From an uncultured Lachnospiraceae bacterium (GTDB taxonomy: Bacteria; Bacillota; Clostridia; Lachnospirales; Lachnospiraceae), in contig CANRWO010000030.1 of the NCBI GenBank assembly GCA_947643615.1, positions 1-39,714 on the forward strand: 39,714 bases of DNA, in the 5' to 3' direction. Below are positions 1-7,236 of this stretch, one piece after another (within the stretch, counting starts at the first letter, position 1; every line of letters begins with the position of its first letter). The notes beneath the pieces were generated by a model that had not been told where the DNA came from, made no database searches, and was given only the letters and a program-made list of their open reading frames with translations. A program made the position numbers and the translations under genes.

Positions 1-319
1 CCTCTATGGCTTCCGGTTCTTCCTCAAAATACTCCGATCCCCCGTAATATTCCGCCTCCGTGCCTTCCGGCTCTTCCTCAAAATACTCCGGCTCACCGTA
101 ATATTCCGCCTCCATGCCTTCCGGTTCTTCCTCAAGGTACTGGGGTTCTCTATAATAATCCCCTTCGTCCTCTTCCTCTATGTATAAGCTTCCTCCCTGG
201 CCGTATTCTTCCTGGCCAGGATACGCCTCATATTCCGGTTCATCCCAGTCATAGTCATTCTCATCATAGCCTTTCCAACCCTCATCCGGCCTCTTCGTGT
301 GATTAAACAATTTCTTCAT
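1..319 (-). CDS. Acidic repeat protein, N-terminal part (gene runs off the left edge)
   Basis: An open frame starts at ATG 319-317 and stays open to base 1, giving about 106 residues; the C-terminus lies outside the window. The start has a GAGG ribosome site about 9 nt upstream. The protein begins MKKLFNHTKRPDEGW and then becomes extremely rich in Glu, Asp, Tyr, Pro and Gly. From about residue 50 it contains three copies of an 18-residue repeat with core EYFEEEPEG, matching 54-bp DNA repeats. No signal peptide or membrane segment is seen in this part, so the acidic region is probably cytoplasmic or a disordered tail before a later membrane segment. It has its own strong promoter (420-448). 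The family is not recognised; a membrane-anchored envelope protein with an acidic cytoplasmic head is one possibility, but this is only inference. Confidence 0.75.
   Translation of the reverse strand, partial: MKKLFNHTKRPDEGWKGYDENDYDWDEPEYEAYPGQEEYGQGGSLYIEEEDEGDYYREPQYLEEEPEGMEAEYYGEPEYFEEEPEGTEAEYYGGSEYFEEEPEAIE
11..172 (-). repeat. 54-bp tandem coding repeat, three units
   Basis: Units begin at 11, 65 and 119, an exact 54-bp spacing. Units 1 and 2 are nearly identical, and unit 3 diverges towards its end. Each unit encodes 18 acidic residues in frame. The repeat probably continues beyond base 1, so copy number is unknown. Confidence 0.85.
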
Positions 320-419
320 AAATGATACCTCAACTATACTCCTTTAGCCTTAATCCGATATACAAAAAGAGATTGGATACCCGGCAGACTCATTATCATA
401 AATTTAACAAATTTGTAAC

Positions 420-448
420 ATTATAGCATTGCCTCTATATTACTTCAA
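420..448 (-). promoter_or_regulatory. Sigma-A-type promoter for the acidic repeat gene
   Basis: On the minus strand, -35 TTGAAG (448-443) is followed after 17 bp by -10 TATAAT (425-420), with an extended-10 TG one base upstream. This is close to consensus. The predicted transcription start is near 413, leaving a leader of about 95 nt before the ATG at 319. Confidence 0.75.
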
Positions 449-461
449 GCAAATATGTATT

Positions 462-498
462 TCTTCATAAATTCTTAAATCTTCTTAAACTGTCTTAA
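462..498 (-). promoter_or_regulatory. Phased direct repeats, likely regulator-binding site
   Basis: Read on the minus strand, TTAAGA occurs three times at exactly 10-bp spacing (498-493, 488-483, 478-473), followed by a variant TGAAGA at 467-462. The array lies just upstream of the -35 box at 443-448. Direct repeats with one helical-turn period are typical of OmpR/PhoB-family response regulators. The identity of the regulator is not visible. The array also lies next to the divergent promoter at 504-532 and could serve both genes. Confidence 0.5.
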
Positions 499-503
499 TA
501 TTG

Positions 504-532
504 TGGACTTCCAGCTCACATAATAGTAAAAT
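504..532 (+). promoter_or_regulatory. Candidate promoter for the SGNH-like gene at 679
   Basis: TGGACT (504-509) and TAAAAT (527-532) are separated by 17 bp, matching 4/6 and 5/6 consensus positions. Transcription would begin near 539, giving a leader of about 140 nt that contains the hairpins at 537-572 and 594-651. Confidence 0.45.
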
Positions 533-536
533 AGCT

Positions 537-572
537 ATCAAAGACCCCGCAGCAAGCTGACGGGGTATCACT
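537..572 (+). repeat. Short hairpin, partial copy of the dispersed repeat at 37895
   Basis: The segment shares its first 14 bases and its ACGGGGTATCA portion with the repeat at 37895-38023. It forms a hairpin in which ACCCCG pairs with CGGGGT, extended by CAG/CTG with one bulged A. Only about 36 bp of the longer element is recognisable. It lies in the predicted 5' leader of the gene at 679. It is not followed by a U-run, so it is not a canonical terminator. Confidence 0.6.
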
Positions 573-593
573 CTTATAGCACCGAAAAGAAAC

Positions 594-651
594 AACAGTG
601 CACCCACTCGCAGAAGGATTTGCAGTCCGTGCTACACGGGAAAACACTGTT
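594..651 (+). promoter_or_regulatory. Stem-loop in the 5' leader of the gene at 679
   Basis: AACAGTG at 594-600 is perfectly complementary to CACTGTT at 645-651, with an inner CCC/GGG pairing (603-605 with 638-640). This would enclose the middle of the leader as one structured domain ending about 20 nt before the ribosome site. No known riboswitch class is recognised. Confidence 0.35.
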
Positions 652-678
652 ATACCAAGAATGAAATGAGGATTATTA

Positions 679-1803
679 ATGAAGAAAGACAGAGAAGAAC
701 ATATCATACCGGATTTGGAAATAATCGACCTGGAAGAAAGCGAAATCCCCACCAATGATTTTGCTGAGAACGAGGAGGCTTACGGCGAAGATGCGCCCCT
801 ATCCGAAAAACCCTCCTCCGGAAAGCGCTTCCCCCGCATAAATATACATTTCGTGTTGTTGGCTGCTTTTGTTATTTTTATTGGTGGAATCGTATACAAA
901 ATCATGAACTTTGGTGAATATATTGACCTGGATGAAATATTTAAGGACGGAAAAGGAACCTACGAAGATACACTTGACGAGATTTTGCCACTGATGGACG
1001 CCAGCGGAAGGCGCCTGGACACAAATTACGATGACGGACTGACTATTGTTGCTTTTGGCAATGCCCCTTTTGCGGATGACAGGGGTTCGGAGGATAATCT
1101 GGCCAATATCATTGCGGAGACCACCGGCGCTACCGTCTATAACTGCTCCGTCAGCAACAGTTACATGGCTTCCCAGAGTCCTAACATCAGCTCCCCTGAC
1201 TATCCCATGGATGTATACACCTTCTATTGGCTGGCCATGCTTGCCTGCGGAAGCGATATTTCCCGCAGCTTTGACGAGGCCAATGCCGAATTAGGGGAAA
1301 ATGTCCCCCCGGAAGCGGAAGAAGTCATCAACACCCTGTCCACCCTGGATTTCAACACTGTTGACGTAATTACCGTTATGTACGATGCCACGGACTATCT
1401 CCAGGGGCATGAAATGTACAGCGATTCCAACTCCACCGATATCCAACAGTTTACAGGCAACCTTGAGGCCGGGATCGAAGTCCTTCAGGACATATATCCT
1501 CACATCCGTATCATTGTGATGTCGCCGCCTTACGCATTCTCTGACAAAGTCGATGAGAACGGCGATTATATCAGCAGCGATATCGCCCGATATGGGCAGG
1601 ATGTGCTTTCCACCTATGTCATCAAAGAATATACTTCCTGCGCCACGCGGAACGTCACCTTTATAGACCATCTTTACGGCACCATCACGGAAGACAACGC
1701 CCCGAAATATCTGACCGACCATCTGCACCTGAACGTAGACGGCCGCAGAGAAATTGCCAAACGCTTTGAATATGCGCTAAACTTCTACAACAAGAGCGAG
1801 TAA
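679..1803 (+). CDS. Membrane-anchored SGNH-fold protein lacking the catalytic serine
   Basis: This is a 374-residue protein starting at ATG 679, with GAGG 7 nt upstream. It has an acidic cytoplasmic head (residues 1-50), one membrane span (about 57-75) and an extracytoplasmic domain from about residue 95. The domain aligns by eye with the SGNH proteins at 12497-13339 and 24644-26068, sharing the block-I context and a following VYNC segment. However, the GDS nucleophile motif reads GNA (Ser replaced by Ala129), and the block-III motif YG-x-ND reads YDATD, so the usual Gly and Asn are lost too. The Asp347/His350 pair (DHLH) remains. It is therefore probably a non-catalytic relative that could bind glycan or a partner, though a changed mechanism cannot be excluded. 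Its 3' end overlaps the convergent membrane-protein gene by 19 bp. Confidence 0.8.
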   Translation: MKKDREEHIIPDLEIIDLEESEIPTNDFAENEEAYGEDAPLSEKPSSGKRFPRINIHFVLLAAFVIFIGGIVYKIMNFGEYIDLDEIFKDGKGTYEDTLDEILPLMDASGRRLDTNYDDGLTIVAFGNAPFADDRGSEDNLANIIAETTGATVYNCSVSNSYMASQSPNISSPDYPMDVYTFYWLAMLACGSDISRSFDEANAELGENVPPEAEEVINTLSTLDFNTVDVITVMYDATDYLQGHEMYSDSNSTDIQQFTGNLEAGIEVLQDIYPHIRIIVMSPPYAFSDKVDENGDYISSDIARYGQDVLSTYVIKEYTSCATRNVTFIDHLYGTITEDNAPKYLTDHLHLNVDGRREIAKRFEYALNFYNKSE

Positions 1804-2681
1804 TCCGTATCCCGGAAGATCACATATCCGTCCATCCTGCCAAATACCTCCCAATGGTATTCGGCAGGGTTGCCGACGATCGTTTTGTCCTCCGGTATAA
1901 TGACAAAATGACATCCCTCTTCCTTCGCAAGAGGCGCCAGACGGCTCAGGTCAATGGTTTCCTTTTCCATCTCATCCGGCAGTTCGCTCCATTTGTTCCA
2001 GCGGTCCACTGTCACTTCCCGCCCGTAAGGCATACATATAGTAGGGTCATACTGCCGTACAAACTGCACCATTTCCAACGGAAAAGCCGCCTGTATCTCC
2101 CTTCCCGGCACCGCAATGGCATCGCAGATGTGCACCACACTGTCCGGGACATGATATATATTTTCCGCTTTCTGAAAATATTGGTTGTTGTAGATAAAGC
2201 TTCCGGACACTGCGATCGCCGCAGCAGCAGCCAACGCAAACGTTGCTCTGTTCCTGTCTGAAAGGCTGCCGTAAATGGAAGCTGCCGTATAAGCCACAGT
2301 CACCGTGACAGGGAGCAGCCAAAGCATCCGGTAATAAATCTCATCTCCCAGCAAACCATATAATATCTTTGCAAACAGCGGATTAAAAAAAAGAAGCAGC
2401 AGCACCACCGGCACATAGACAAACAGGATCCTGACAAATTTCCTCTTTTCCCTCATCCACAGGTAAATCAGTGATACCAGGTAAAAGATCATAATCAGGC
2501 CTGCGCCCATATATTCCCGAAACAGAGTCGTCACAACATTCCACATAAAAGCTCCCATGTCGCAGCTTTGCTGCGCCTTATAATCGAAATCAACCAGTTG
2601 GCTTACGAGAACACAAGATACAAAACCGAGTAACAGACATTGGGCAGACAGCATAACGCCAACGGAATCAGTATCTTCCAA
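1785..2681 (-). CDS. C-terminal half of a frameshifted DUF6077-like membrane protein
   Basis: This 298-codon frame overlaps the end of the upstream frame (2603-3667) by 79 nt in the -1 phase. Residues from about 30 on carry several membrane spans, including VLLLLFFNPLF and MLWLLPVTVTVAYTAA. A soluble tail of about 120 residues follows. These features continue naturally from the N-terminal half, whereas the first 25 residues of this frame look like out-of-frame translation. The best reading is one original gene of about 620 codons (3667 down to 1785) broken by a one-base change near 2605-2640. It is the last gene of the long minus-strand operon. Its 3' end overlaps the plus-strand gene at 679-1803, and no separate terminator is visible. 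Confidence 0.75.
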   Translation of the reverse strand: MEDTDSVGVMLSAQCLLLGFVSCVLVSQLVDFDYKAQQSCDMGAFMWNVVTTLFREYMGAGLIMIFYLVSLIYLWMREKRKFVRILFVYVPVVLLLLFFNPLFAKILYGLLGDEIYYRMLWLLPVTVTVAYTAASIYGSLSDRNRATFALAAAAAIAVSGSFIYNNQYFQKAENIYHVPDSVVHICDAIAVPGREIQAAFPLEMVQFVRQYDPTICMPYGREVTVDRWNKWSELPDEMEKETIDLSRLAPLAKEEGCHFVIIPEDKTIVGNPAEYHWEVFGRMDGYVIFRDTDYSLLL

Positions 2682-3667
2682 CGCTTAAAAGCGACTGCTG
2701 CACAGATACCCGCAACCCCCACCAGCACACAGCAGAGTATGGCCCCCATTGTGCTGCACAGACACCCCGCCATTCCCACGGAGGCAAGCAGCAAATAGTA
2801 TTTCAGGGAAACATCCTCTCCCTCCTGCAGCTGCCGGAACAGTGACAGGAGCAAAAGCAGGAGCACCGGAATGATGATGCTTCCCAGCGCCGCCTTTCCC
2901 TGCCTGCTCCTGGCGATCATAAAATTCTCCACCGTATAAAACGAATAATCCCCAAACAACACCAGGAGTTCCGTGAAAATCAGGAAGACAGGCAGCACAT
3001 CTTTCTTCCCCTTCAGCAGGCTCCCGCCAATCAGGTAAAAAATACCATAAGTCATTCCGATCAATGCCACCGGAAGGATCACATGGGCAACGGATACTGC
3101 CCGGATCCCCATGGCCTTCGCCAGAAAAGCAATCCATATGGGAAAGGGCGCCAGTCCGTGCCTGGCATCCAATTCCGTGGTATATCCCGTGTAAGGCAGC
3201 TTGCGGTACATGGTCTCTGCGTTCTGTGTAATAGAGGAGATAGCCACATAAAAGGCATCGTCACCGTCTCTGTATGTCATGCGGACAGCCTGCACCAGCT
3301 GGAAGGCCAACAAACCCCAAAACACCATCCATACCAGGTGCGTGGAAAGCTTCTTCCGGTCAAATCCCCTGATTATTGTCATGGCACCCGCCGCTTTCCT
3401 GTTCCTGGCTGCCAGGATCAACGCCGCCAGAGATGCCAGCGCCAACAGCGCTCCGTATACAGCCACCACCCATTTAAAATCAATGTCCAACAGGATCATG
3501 GGCACACAGATCAACTGAAAACATGCCCACAGAAGGATCTGTCCGCTTATCCACTGAAAAACCAGGTTTGTCAGATTCTTATCCACATTCCGCCGAAACA
3601 GTCCCCCCACAACAGTGGGTATGGCCAACAGCAGCAACGCTGCAATAAAAAGTTGTAACACCGTCAA
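2603..3667 (-). CDS. N-terminal half of a frameshifted DUF6077-like membrane protein
   Basis: This 354-codon frame starts at TTG 3667, 3 nt after the stop of the preceding gene. It is strongly hydrophobic with about nine membrane spans. Between the second and later spans lies the segment TYRDGDDAFYVA followed by an extracytoplasmic loop. I recall that acidic DGDD signature and the PFPIWIAF segment from DUF6077 proteins, which are suspected GT-C-like glycosyltransferases. The frame ends abruptly after a span (CLPNVCYSVLYLVF) where family members continue, and the missing remainder is in the overlapping frame downstream. The product is either truncated and probably inactive, or the window contains a one-base sequencing error. 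The start codon is uncertain. Confidence 0.75.
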   Translation of the reverse strand: MTVLQLFIAALLLLAIPTVVGGLFRRNVDKNLTNLVFQWISGQILLWACFQLICVPMILLDIDFKWVVAVYGALLALASLAALILAARNRKAAGAMTIIRGFDRKKLSTHLVWMVFWGLLAFQLVQAVRMTYRDGDDAFYVAISSITQNAETMYRKLPYTGYTTELDARHGLAPFPIWIAFLAKAMGIRAVSVAHVILPVALIGMTYGIFYLIGGSLLKGKKDVLPVFLIFTELLVLFGDYSFYTVENFMIARSRQGKAALGSIIIPVLLLLLLSLFRQLQEGEDVSLKYYLLLASVGMAGCLCSTMGAILCCVLVGVAGICAAVAFKRWKILIPLALCCLPNVCYSVLYLVFS

Positions 3668-3670
3668 TGT

Positions 3671-5479
3671 CTATCTGTCCTTTCTCAATATAAACAACTT
3701 GTCGCCGTATGCGCTGGGGTGATACTCTGTCTCGGACTCCAGTTCAAAGCCGTAGTCCTCCATCAGGATATGAAGCACATCCAATTCCTCCACCCCGGCC
3801 TTAACCAACACCGCTACCTGCCCCAATTTCCGGATGCTTTCCCTTTCGGTCCTTTGCCTCAGTTCCTCCAGGGTCATAAGAAGCGACCGGTCATAATAAG
3901 TAAACTCCAACAGGTTCTCATAATATCCCACTCCGCCATAAATGCAGATGCAGGGATATTCTTTATATTTTGCCGCGTCCGCTTTCTGCAGGGAATATCC
4001 CCTGTAGAGATAACTCCCGTCATAGCACGCCAGGTTCCAGGCCTGGAACAAAATACAAATCCCGCACACCACACCGGTCAGGCATTTCGTCTGCTTTTCC
4101 CCACAGCTTCGGTAAATCCGGCTGAGAAGCCCAAACAGCGCAAGCATAAGGATCAGTGCCACAAACGGGAAGAGTGGCATGATATAGCGGTCCACCAGAT
4201 AAGGTGACATCCTCGCCGCCAGCAGGAAATATCCTGCCACGGGGAACAGGAGCATCCAGAGATACTGACCGCTGCGTCCGCCACATACATTTACATCCCC
4301 ATCCCCGGACTCCATTCCTTCCGGTCTTCTGCCTTCCCTGGCGCTTTTCTTCCATCCCGCCAGCAGGAAAACAGCCAGAAGCAAAAACAATAAGAAAACG
4401 AAATATCCAATCTCCCGCTGGAACAGGATCCTTCCGAATGCCAGCAAACGCGTCCCATACCCGGCCAGCCCCTGGGACAGGTTTCCCAAAGCCTCCACCC
4501 CTCTCCCGCTGGAGAAGACATCCTGAATGGCAAAGGGAAACACAGCCAAACCCACTATGGCAGAAATCACCATAGACCGCACAAAACATACCAGTTCCCT
4601 CCACCGGCCACCTTTCCCAAGGCACACACCGGCCACCGCCGCAAGCAGCAGGCAATAAAACAGGAAAAAATACTGCGTCCAAAAGCCCAGCATGGTGACC
4701 AGTATCAGCCTTCCGTTCTTTTTGTCAAAGGATGCATCCTGCCACTTTTCCAGCACAAGGTAAAAATAGAGCACGCACCACAATGTGACCATGCCATACA
4801 TACGGATCAGAAGCACCGTAGCCAATGCCCCGGTGGACAATCCGTAAAACAATGCCGCCATCAGGCCCATCCTGCGCCCGCACTTTTCCAGGCCGAAAAC
4901 CGGAGCCAGCAGGAAACAGATCTTATAGAGCAGAATCATAATCCATACCACCGCCGCCATATTTAACGCACATCCCATCCAAGGGGAAACCCTGCCCCGG
5001 AACAGAGAAGAGACCGTGTGCAGCAGCATGAAATGCAGAGGGGGATGATTGTCATCCTTTACGTTAAAATATACGGATAAATAATTAAAAGCATCCCTGC
5101 CTTCCACCGTGATATAATCCGAAAACTGCCCTGAATCGATCCAGACCGGTTCTTCGTAAACATCCGCCTTATAAGTGAAAAGCTTGCTGTTTCCCCGGTT
5201 CTGCAATACATCCTTCACCGTATCCGCCAGATTGCCCACCGTTTCGCCGAAAGTCTCACCGTCTATCTCATTGTGCACAAACTTCGCCAACCGTCCCTCC
5301 GGCTGTGTGGTCACGATCCACGGGTTAAACTCCGCATTGGCAAGCTCAAAGCTGAGCAGCTCGTCCATGTGAAACCCTTCCTTCCATGACACGAAAAGGC
5401 AAAACACGGCGACGCAGGCCGCCACGGCCATTATTTCATATGCTTTTTCCCTTATGATCTTCCCCAGATTGCTTCCCAT
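3671..5479 (-). CDS. GT39-like membrane glycosyltransferase
   Basis: A 602-residue polytopic protein. It has one N-terminal span (about 15-30) directly followed by the loop motif HMDELLSF; an acidic pair at this place is the usual catalytic and metal-binding site of GT-C enzymes of the PMT/ArnT type. A long first extracytoplasmic loop (about residues 40-150) contains NHPPLHFMLLHTVSSLF, another GT39 hallmark (the HPP segment). About ten further spans and a C-terminal soluble region of about 100 residues follow. By family knowledge it would move a sugar from a polyprenyl-phosphate donor to an acceptor on the outer face of the membrane; donor and acceptor are unknown. The start is ATG 5479; its GGAGG is rather far (12 nt). 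It lies 20 bp after the preceding DUF6044-like gene. Confidence 0.8.
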   Translation of the reverse strand: MGSNLGKIIREKAYEIMAVAACVAVFCLFVSWKEGFHMDELLSFELANAEFNPWIVTTQPEGRLAKFVHNEIDGETFGETVGNLADTVKDVLQNRGNSKLFTYKADVYEEPVWIDSGQFSDYITVEGRDAFNYLSVYFNVKDDNHPPLHFMLLHTVSSLFRGRVSPWMGCALNMAAVVWIMILLYKICFLLAPVFGLEKCGRRMGLMAALFYGLSTGALATVLLIRMYGMVTLWCVLYFYLVLEKWQDASFDKKNGRLILVTMLGFWTQYFFLFYCLLLAAVAGVCLGKGGRWRELVCFVRSMVISAIVGLAVFPFAIQDVFSSGRGVEALGNLSQGLAGYGTRLLAFGRILFQREIGYFVFLLFLLLAVFLLAGWKKSAREGRRPEGMESGDGDVNVCGGRSGQYLWMLLFPVAGYFLLAARMSPYLVDRYIMPLFPFVALILMLALFGLLSRIYRSCGEKQTKCLTGVVCGICILFQAWNLACYDGSYLYRGYSLQKADAAKYKEYPCICIYGGVGYYENLLEFTYYDRSLLMTLEELRQRTERESIRKLGQVAVLVKAGVEELDVLHILMEDYGFELESETEYHPSAYGDKLFILRKDR

Positions 5480-5499
5480 GCCTATCGGCGACCTCCGTT

Positions 5500-7236
5500 T
5501 TAACGATCTCCCACCGCATAGATATAAATGCGGTAATAACTATCTTCCGTTTCCAGCGGTTCCTCTGTCATCAGGGTCAGTCCCCGCTCCTCCGCATCGG
5601 CTATGTATGCCGCAGACAACAGATAATCGCCTCCCAGACCTTTCAAAGCCTCCACATCCAGGCGATAGTCCTGAAAAAAGAACCCGCCCTTTTCTATCGT
5701 ATAATAACCGGGGCACTCCGAGCTGAACAAATAGCACCGGTTCCCCCAATGGTCAAAATAATCGCTGAGATATTCGCTCCGCTCCAGCTCCGGCGCCAAC
5801 ACCCTCCGGAACTCCTGTTTATAAGCTGCCGGATAATTGTTGGAATAGCCGTCCAGGCTGTAAAAGCCATGGTATAACGCAGCCGCCGGGTCTATCCCCA
5901 GGCTGGCCACCCGGTATTCCCAGGGTTCCAACCCTACGGCATCCCTCAGCCAGGCTTCCACCTGTTCCATGACACCGATGGCATAATAATCCCTGTAGCT
6001 TAGCAATCCGTAATCGGGATTCCTCAGCTTTTGGATATTGGACTTTATATCCCCTGCAAGGAGGATCTGGAATCCCGATGCCATAGCGGCGCATCCCAGG
6101 ACTGCGCCCGTCAGCATTCCCCATACCCTTCCCTTCCTGGCCGCCAGAAGCTCCAGGCAGATCATTCCCCCACAGGCAAAGGCCAGATACCACAACGCCG
6201 GGGCAATCCACAGCAGCCGGTTTACCTGAAACCCACGGAGCGCCTCCATACGGTTCCTGAGAAATACCCCTGCCCCGCTGTCCCATAAAGCAGCCACAAT
6301 ACAAAACAGCAGATTCCACAGCAAACAGACTCCAACGGTACGTCGAAGCCGCTTCACAGAACCCTCCCCAAAAGCAAAGCTCACCGCCGAAACGGCCAAT
6401 GTCGCCACAAGCAGCAACAGATGGCAGTCTTCACTGTGCTGGCCGCCTTTCGTAAGGTTCTGCCACAATGTGGCAAAAAAGGGAAGCGCCGCCAGAACAT
6501 ACTCGGACTTATGGGAAATACTTGCCCCCCCTGCCCCCAGCAATTCTGCCAGCAGACGAAAATTTACCACAATATAGACACCCAAAAGCAGCAGCCATGC
6601 CCCCAGAAAGGCAAGCGCCCTCTCCCTCCTGCGCCACAAAAGCCACATCAGCCAGAGCACACCCATCCCCAACAGTCCGAACCCCACCAACGCCAGCGAC
6701 GAAGTCAGCGCATAGAACGCAACATACAGATAGGACACCGCCGAATACCGTTTCTTATTCAGCTGCAGGACACACCAGAACAACAGCGGTATCCCATATT
6801 GGGACAAACCGTACACAGGTAGGAAAGGCAGATATGCAAACAGCACCCCGGCCGCCGCCCCAATCCCCTCCTGCACTTTACATTCCCTGGCCAGAAGATA
6901 CATTCCCACATACCCCACAAGGCTCCCCACCATCTGCATGGCCAATAGGGCAGCAAAATAATGGCCGGCCAAAAACAGGACGACAAAACCCGGTGCAGGC
7001 AGGGTTAAGGCCGTCTTAGGCATCCCTCCCATAAATTCCGGCAGGCTGTCTCCCCGAAACAGATGTTTTGCCTGGAGAATATAGGCAATCAGCTCTCCAT
7101 CCAACTGGTCATGATAGGTAAAGACCGCATCTTCCCCCAAAAGGATATAAGGGACTGCCATGGCTGCCACAGCCGCCAACCCCAGAAAAAACCATACCTT
7201 ATGCAGTTTACTCCCGGTCAGCTTTCGGTCCCTCAC
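5500..7236 (-). CDS. DUF6044-like (YfhO-type) polytopic membrane protein
   Basis: A 578-residue protein starting at GTG 7236 with AGGGG 8 nt upstream. It overlaps the preceding gene's end by 29 bp, suggesting translational coupling. Span 1 is followed by an extracytoplasmic HDQLDGELIAY motif, then about 11 more spans, then a soluble C-terminal domain of about 150 residues containing GFYSLDGYSNNYP and YFDHWGNRCYLF. The same motifs in the same order occur in the protein at 20732-22783, so the two are clear paralogues. I recall this architecture as DUF6044, related to YfhO-type GT-C proteins. A glycosyltransferase role on the outer membrane face is likely but unproven. The acidic residue of HDQLD is a candidate catalytic site. 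Confidence 0.75.
   Translation of the reverse strand: MRDRKLTGSKLHKVWFFLGLAAVAAMAVPYILLGEDAVFTYHDQLDGELIAYILQAKHLFRGDSLPEFMGGMPKTALTLPAPGFVVLFLAGHYFAALLAMQMVGSLVGYVGMYLLARECKVQEGIGAAAGVLFAYLPFLPVYGLSQYGIPLLFWCVLQLNKKRYSAVSYLYVAFYALTSSLALVGFGLLGMGVLWLMWLLWRRRERALAFLGAWLLLLGVYIVVNFRLLAELLGAGGASISHKSEYVLAALPFFATLWQNLTKGGQHSEDCHLLLLVATLAVSAVSFAFGEGSVKRLRRTVGVCLLWNLLFCIVAALWDSGAGVFLRNRMEALRGFQVNRLLWIAPALWYLAFACGGMICLELLAARKGRVWGMLTGAVLGCAAMASGFQILLAGDIKSNIQKLRNPDYGLLSYRDYYAIGVMEQVEAWLRDAVGLEPWEYRVASLGIDPAAALYHGFYSLDGYSNNYPAAYKQEFRRVLAPELERSEYLSDYFDHWGNRCYLFSSECPGYYTIEKGGFFFQDYRLDVEALKGLGGDYLLSAAYIADAEERGLTLMTEEPLETEDSYYRIYIYAVGDR

Noticed and set aside
11..172. Regular repeats that might be read as a CRISPR array
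   Set aside because: The units are contiguous without unique spacers and are in frame with a protein start, so they are coding tandem repeats.
2603..2681. Programmed ribosomal frameshift between the two DUF6077-like frames
   Set aside because: No classical slippery heptamer or downstream pseudoknot is visible; a simple one-base loss or sequencing error is more likely.
4204..4682. Long open frames opposite or out of phase within the membrane-protein genes, here and throughout the window
   Set aside because: They have no family resemblance or suitable ribosome sites and result from the GC-rich third positions of the real genes.
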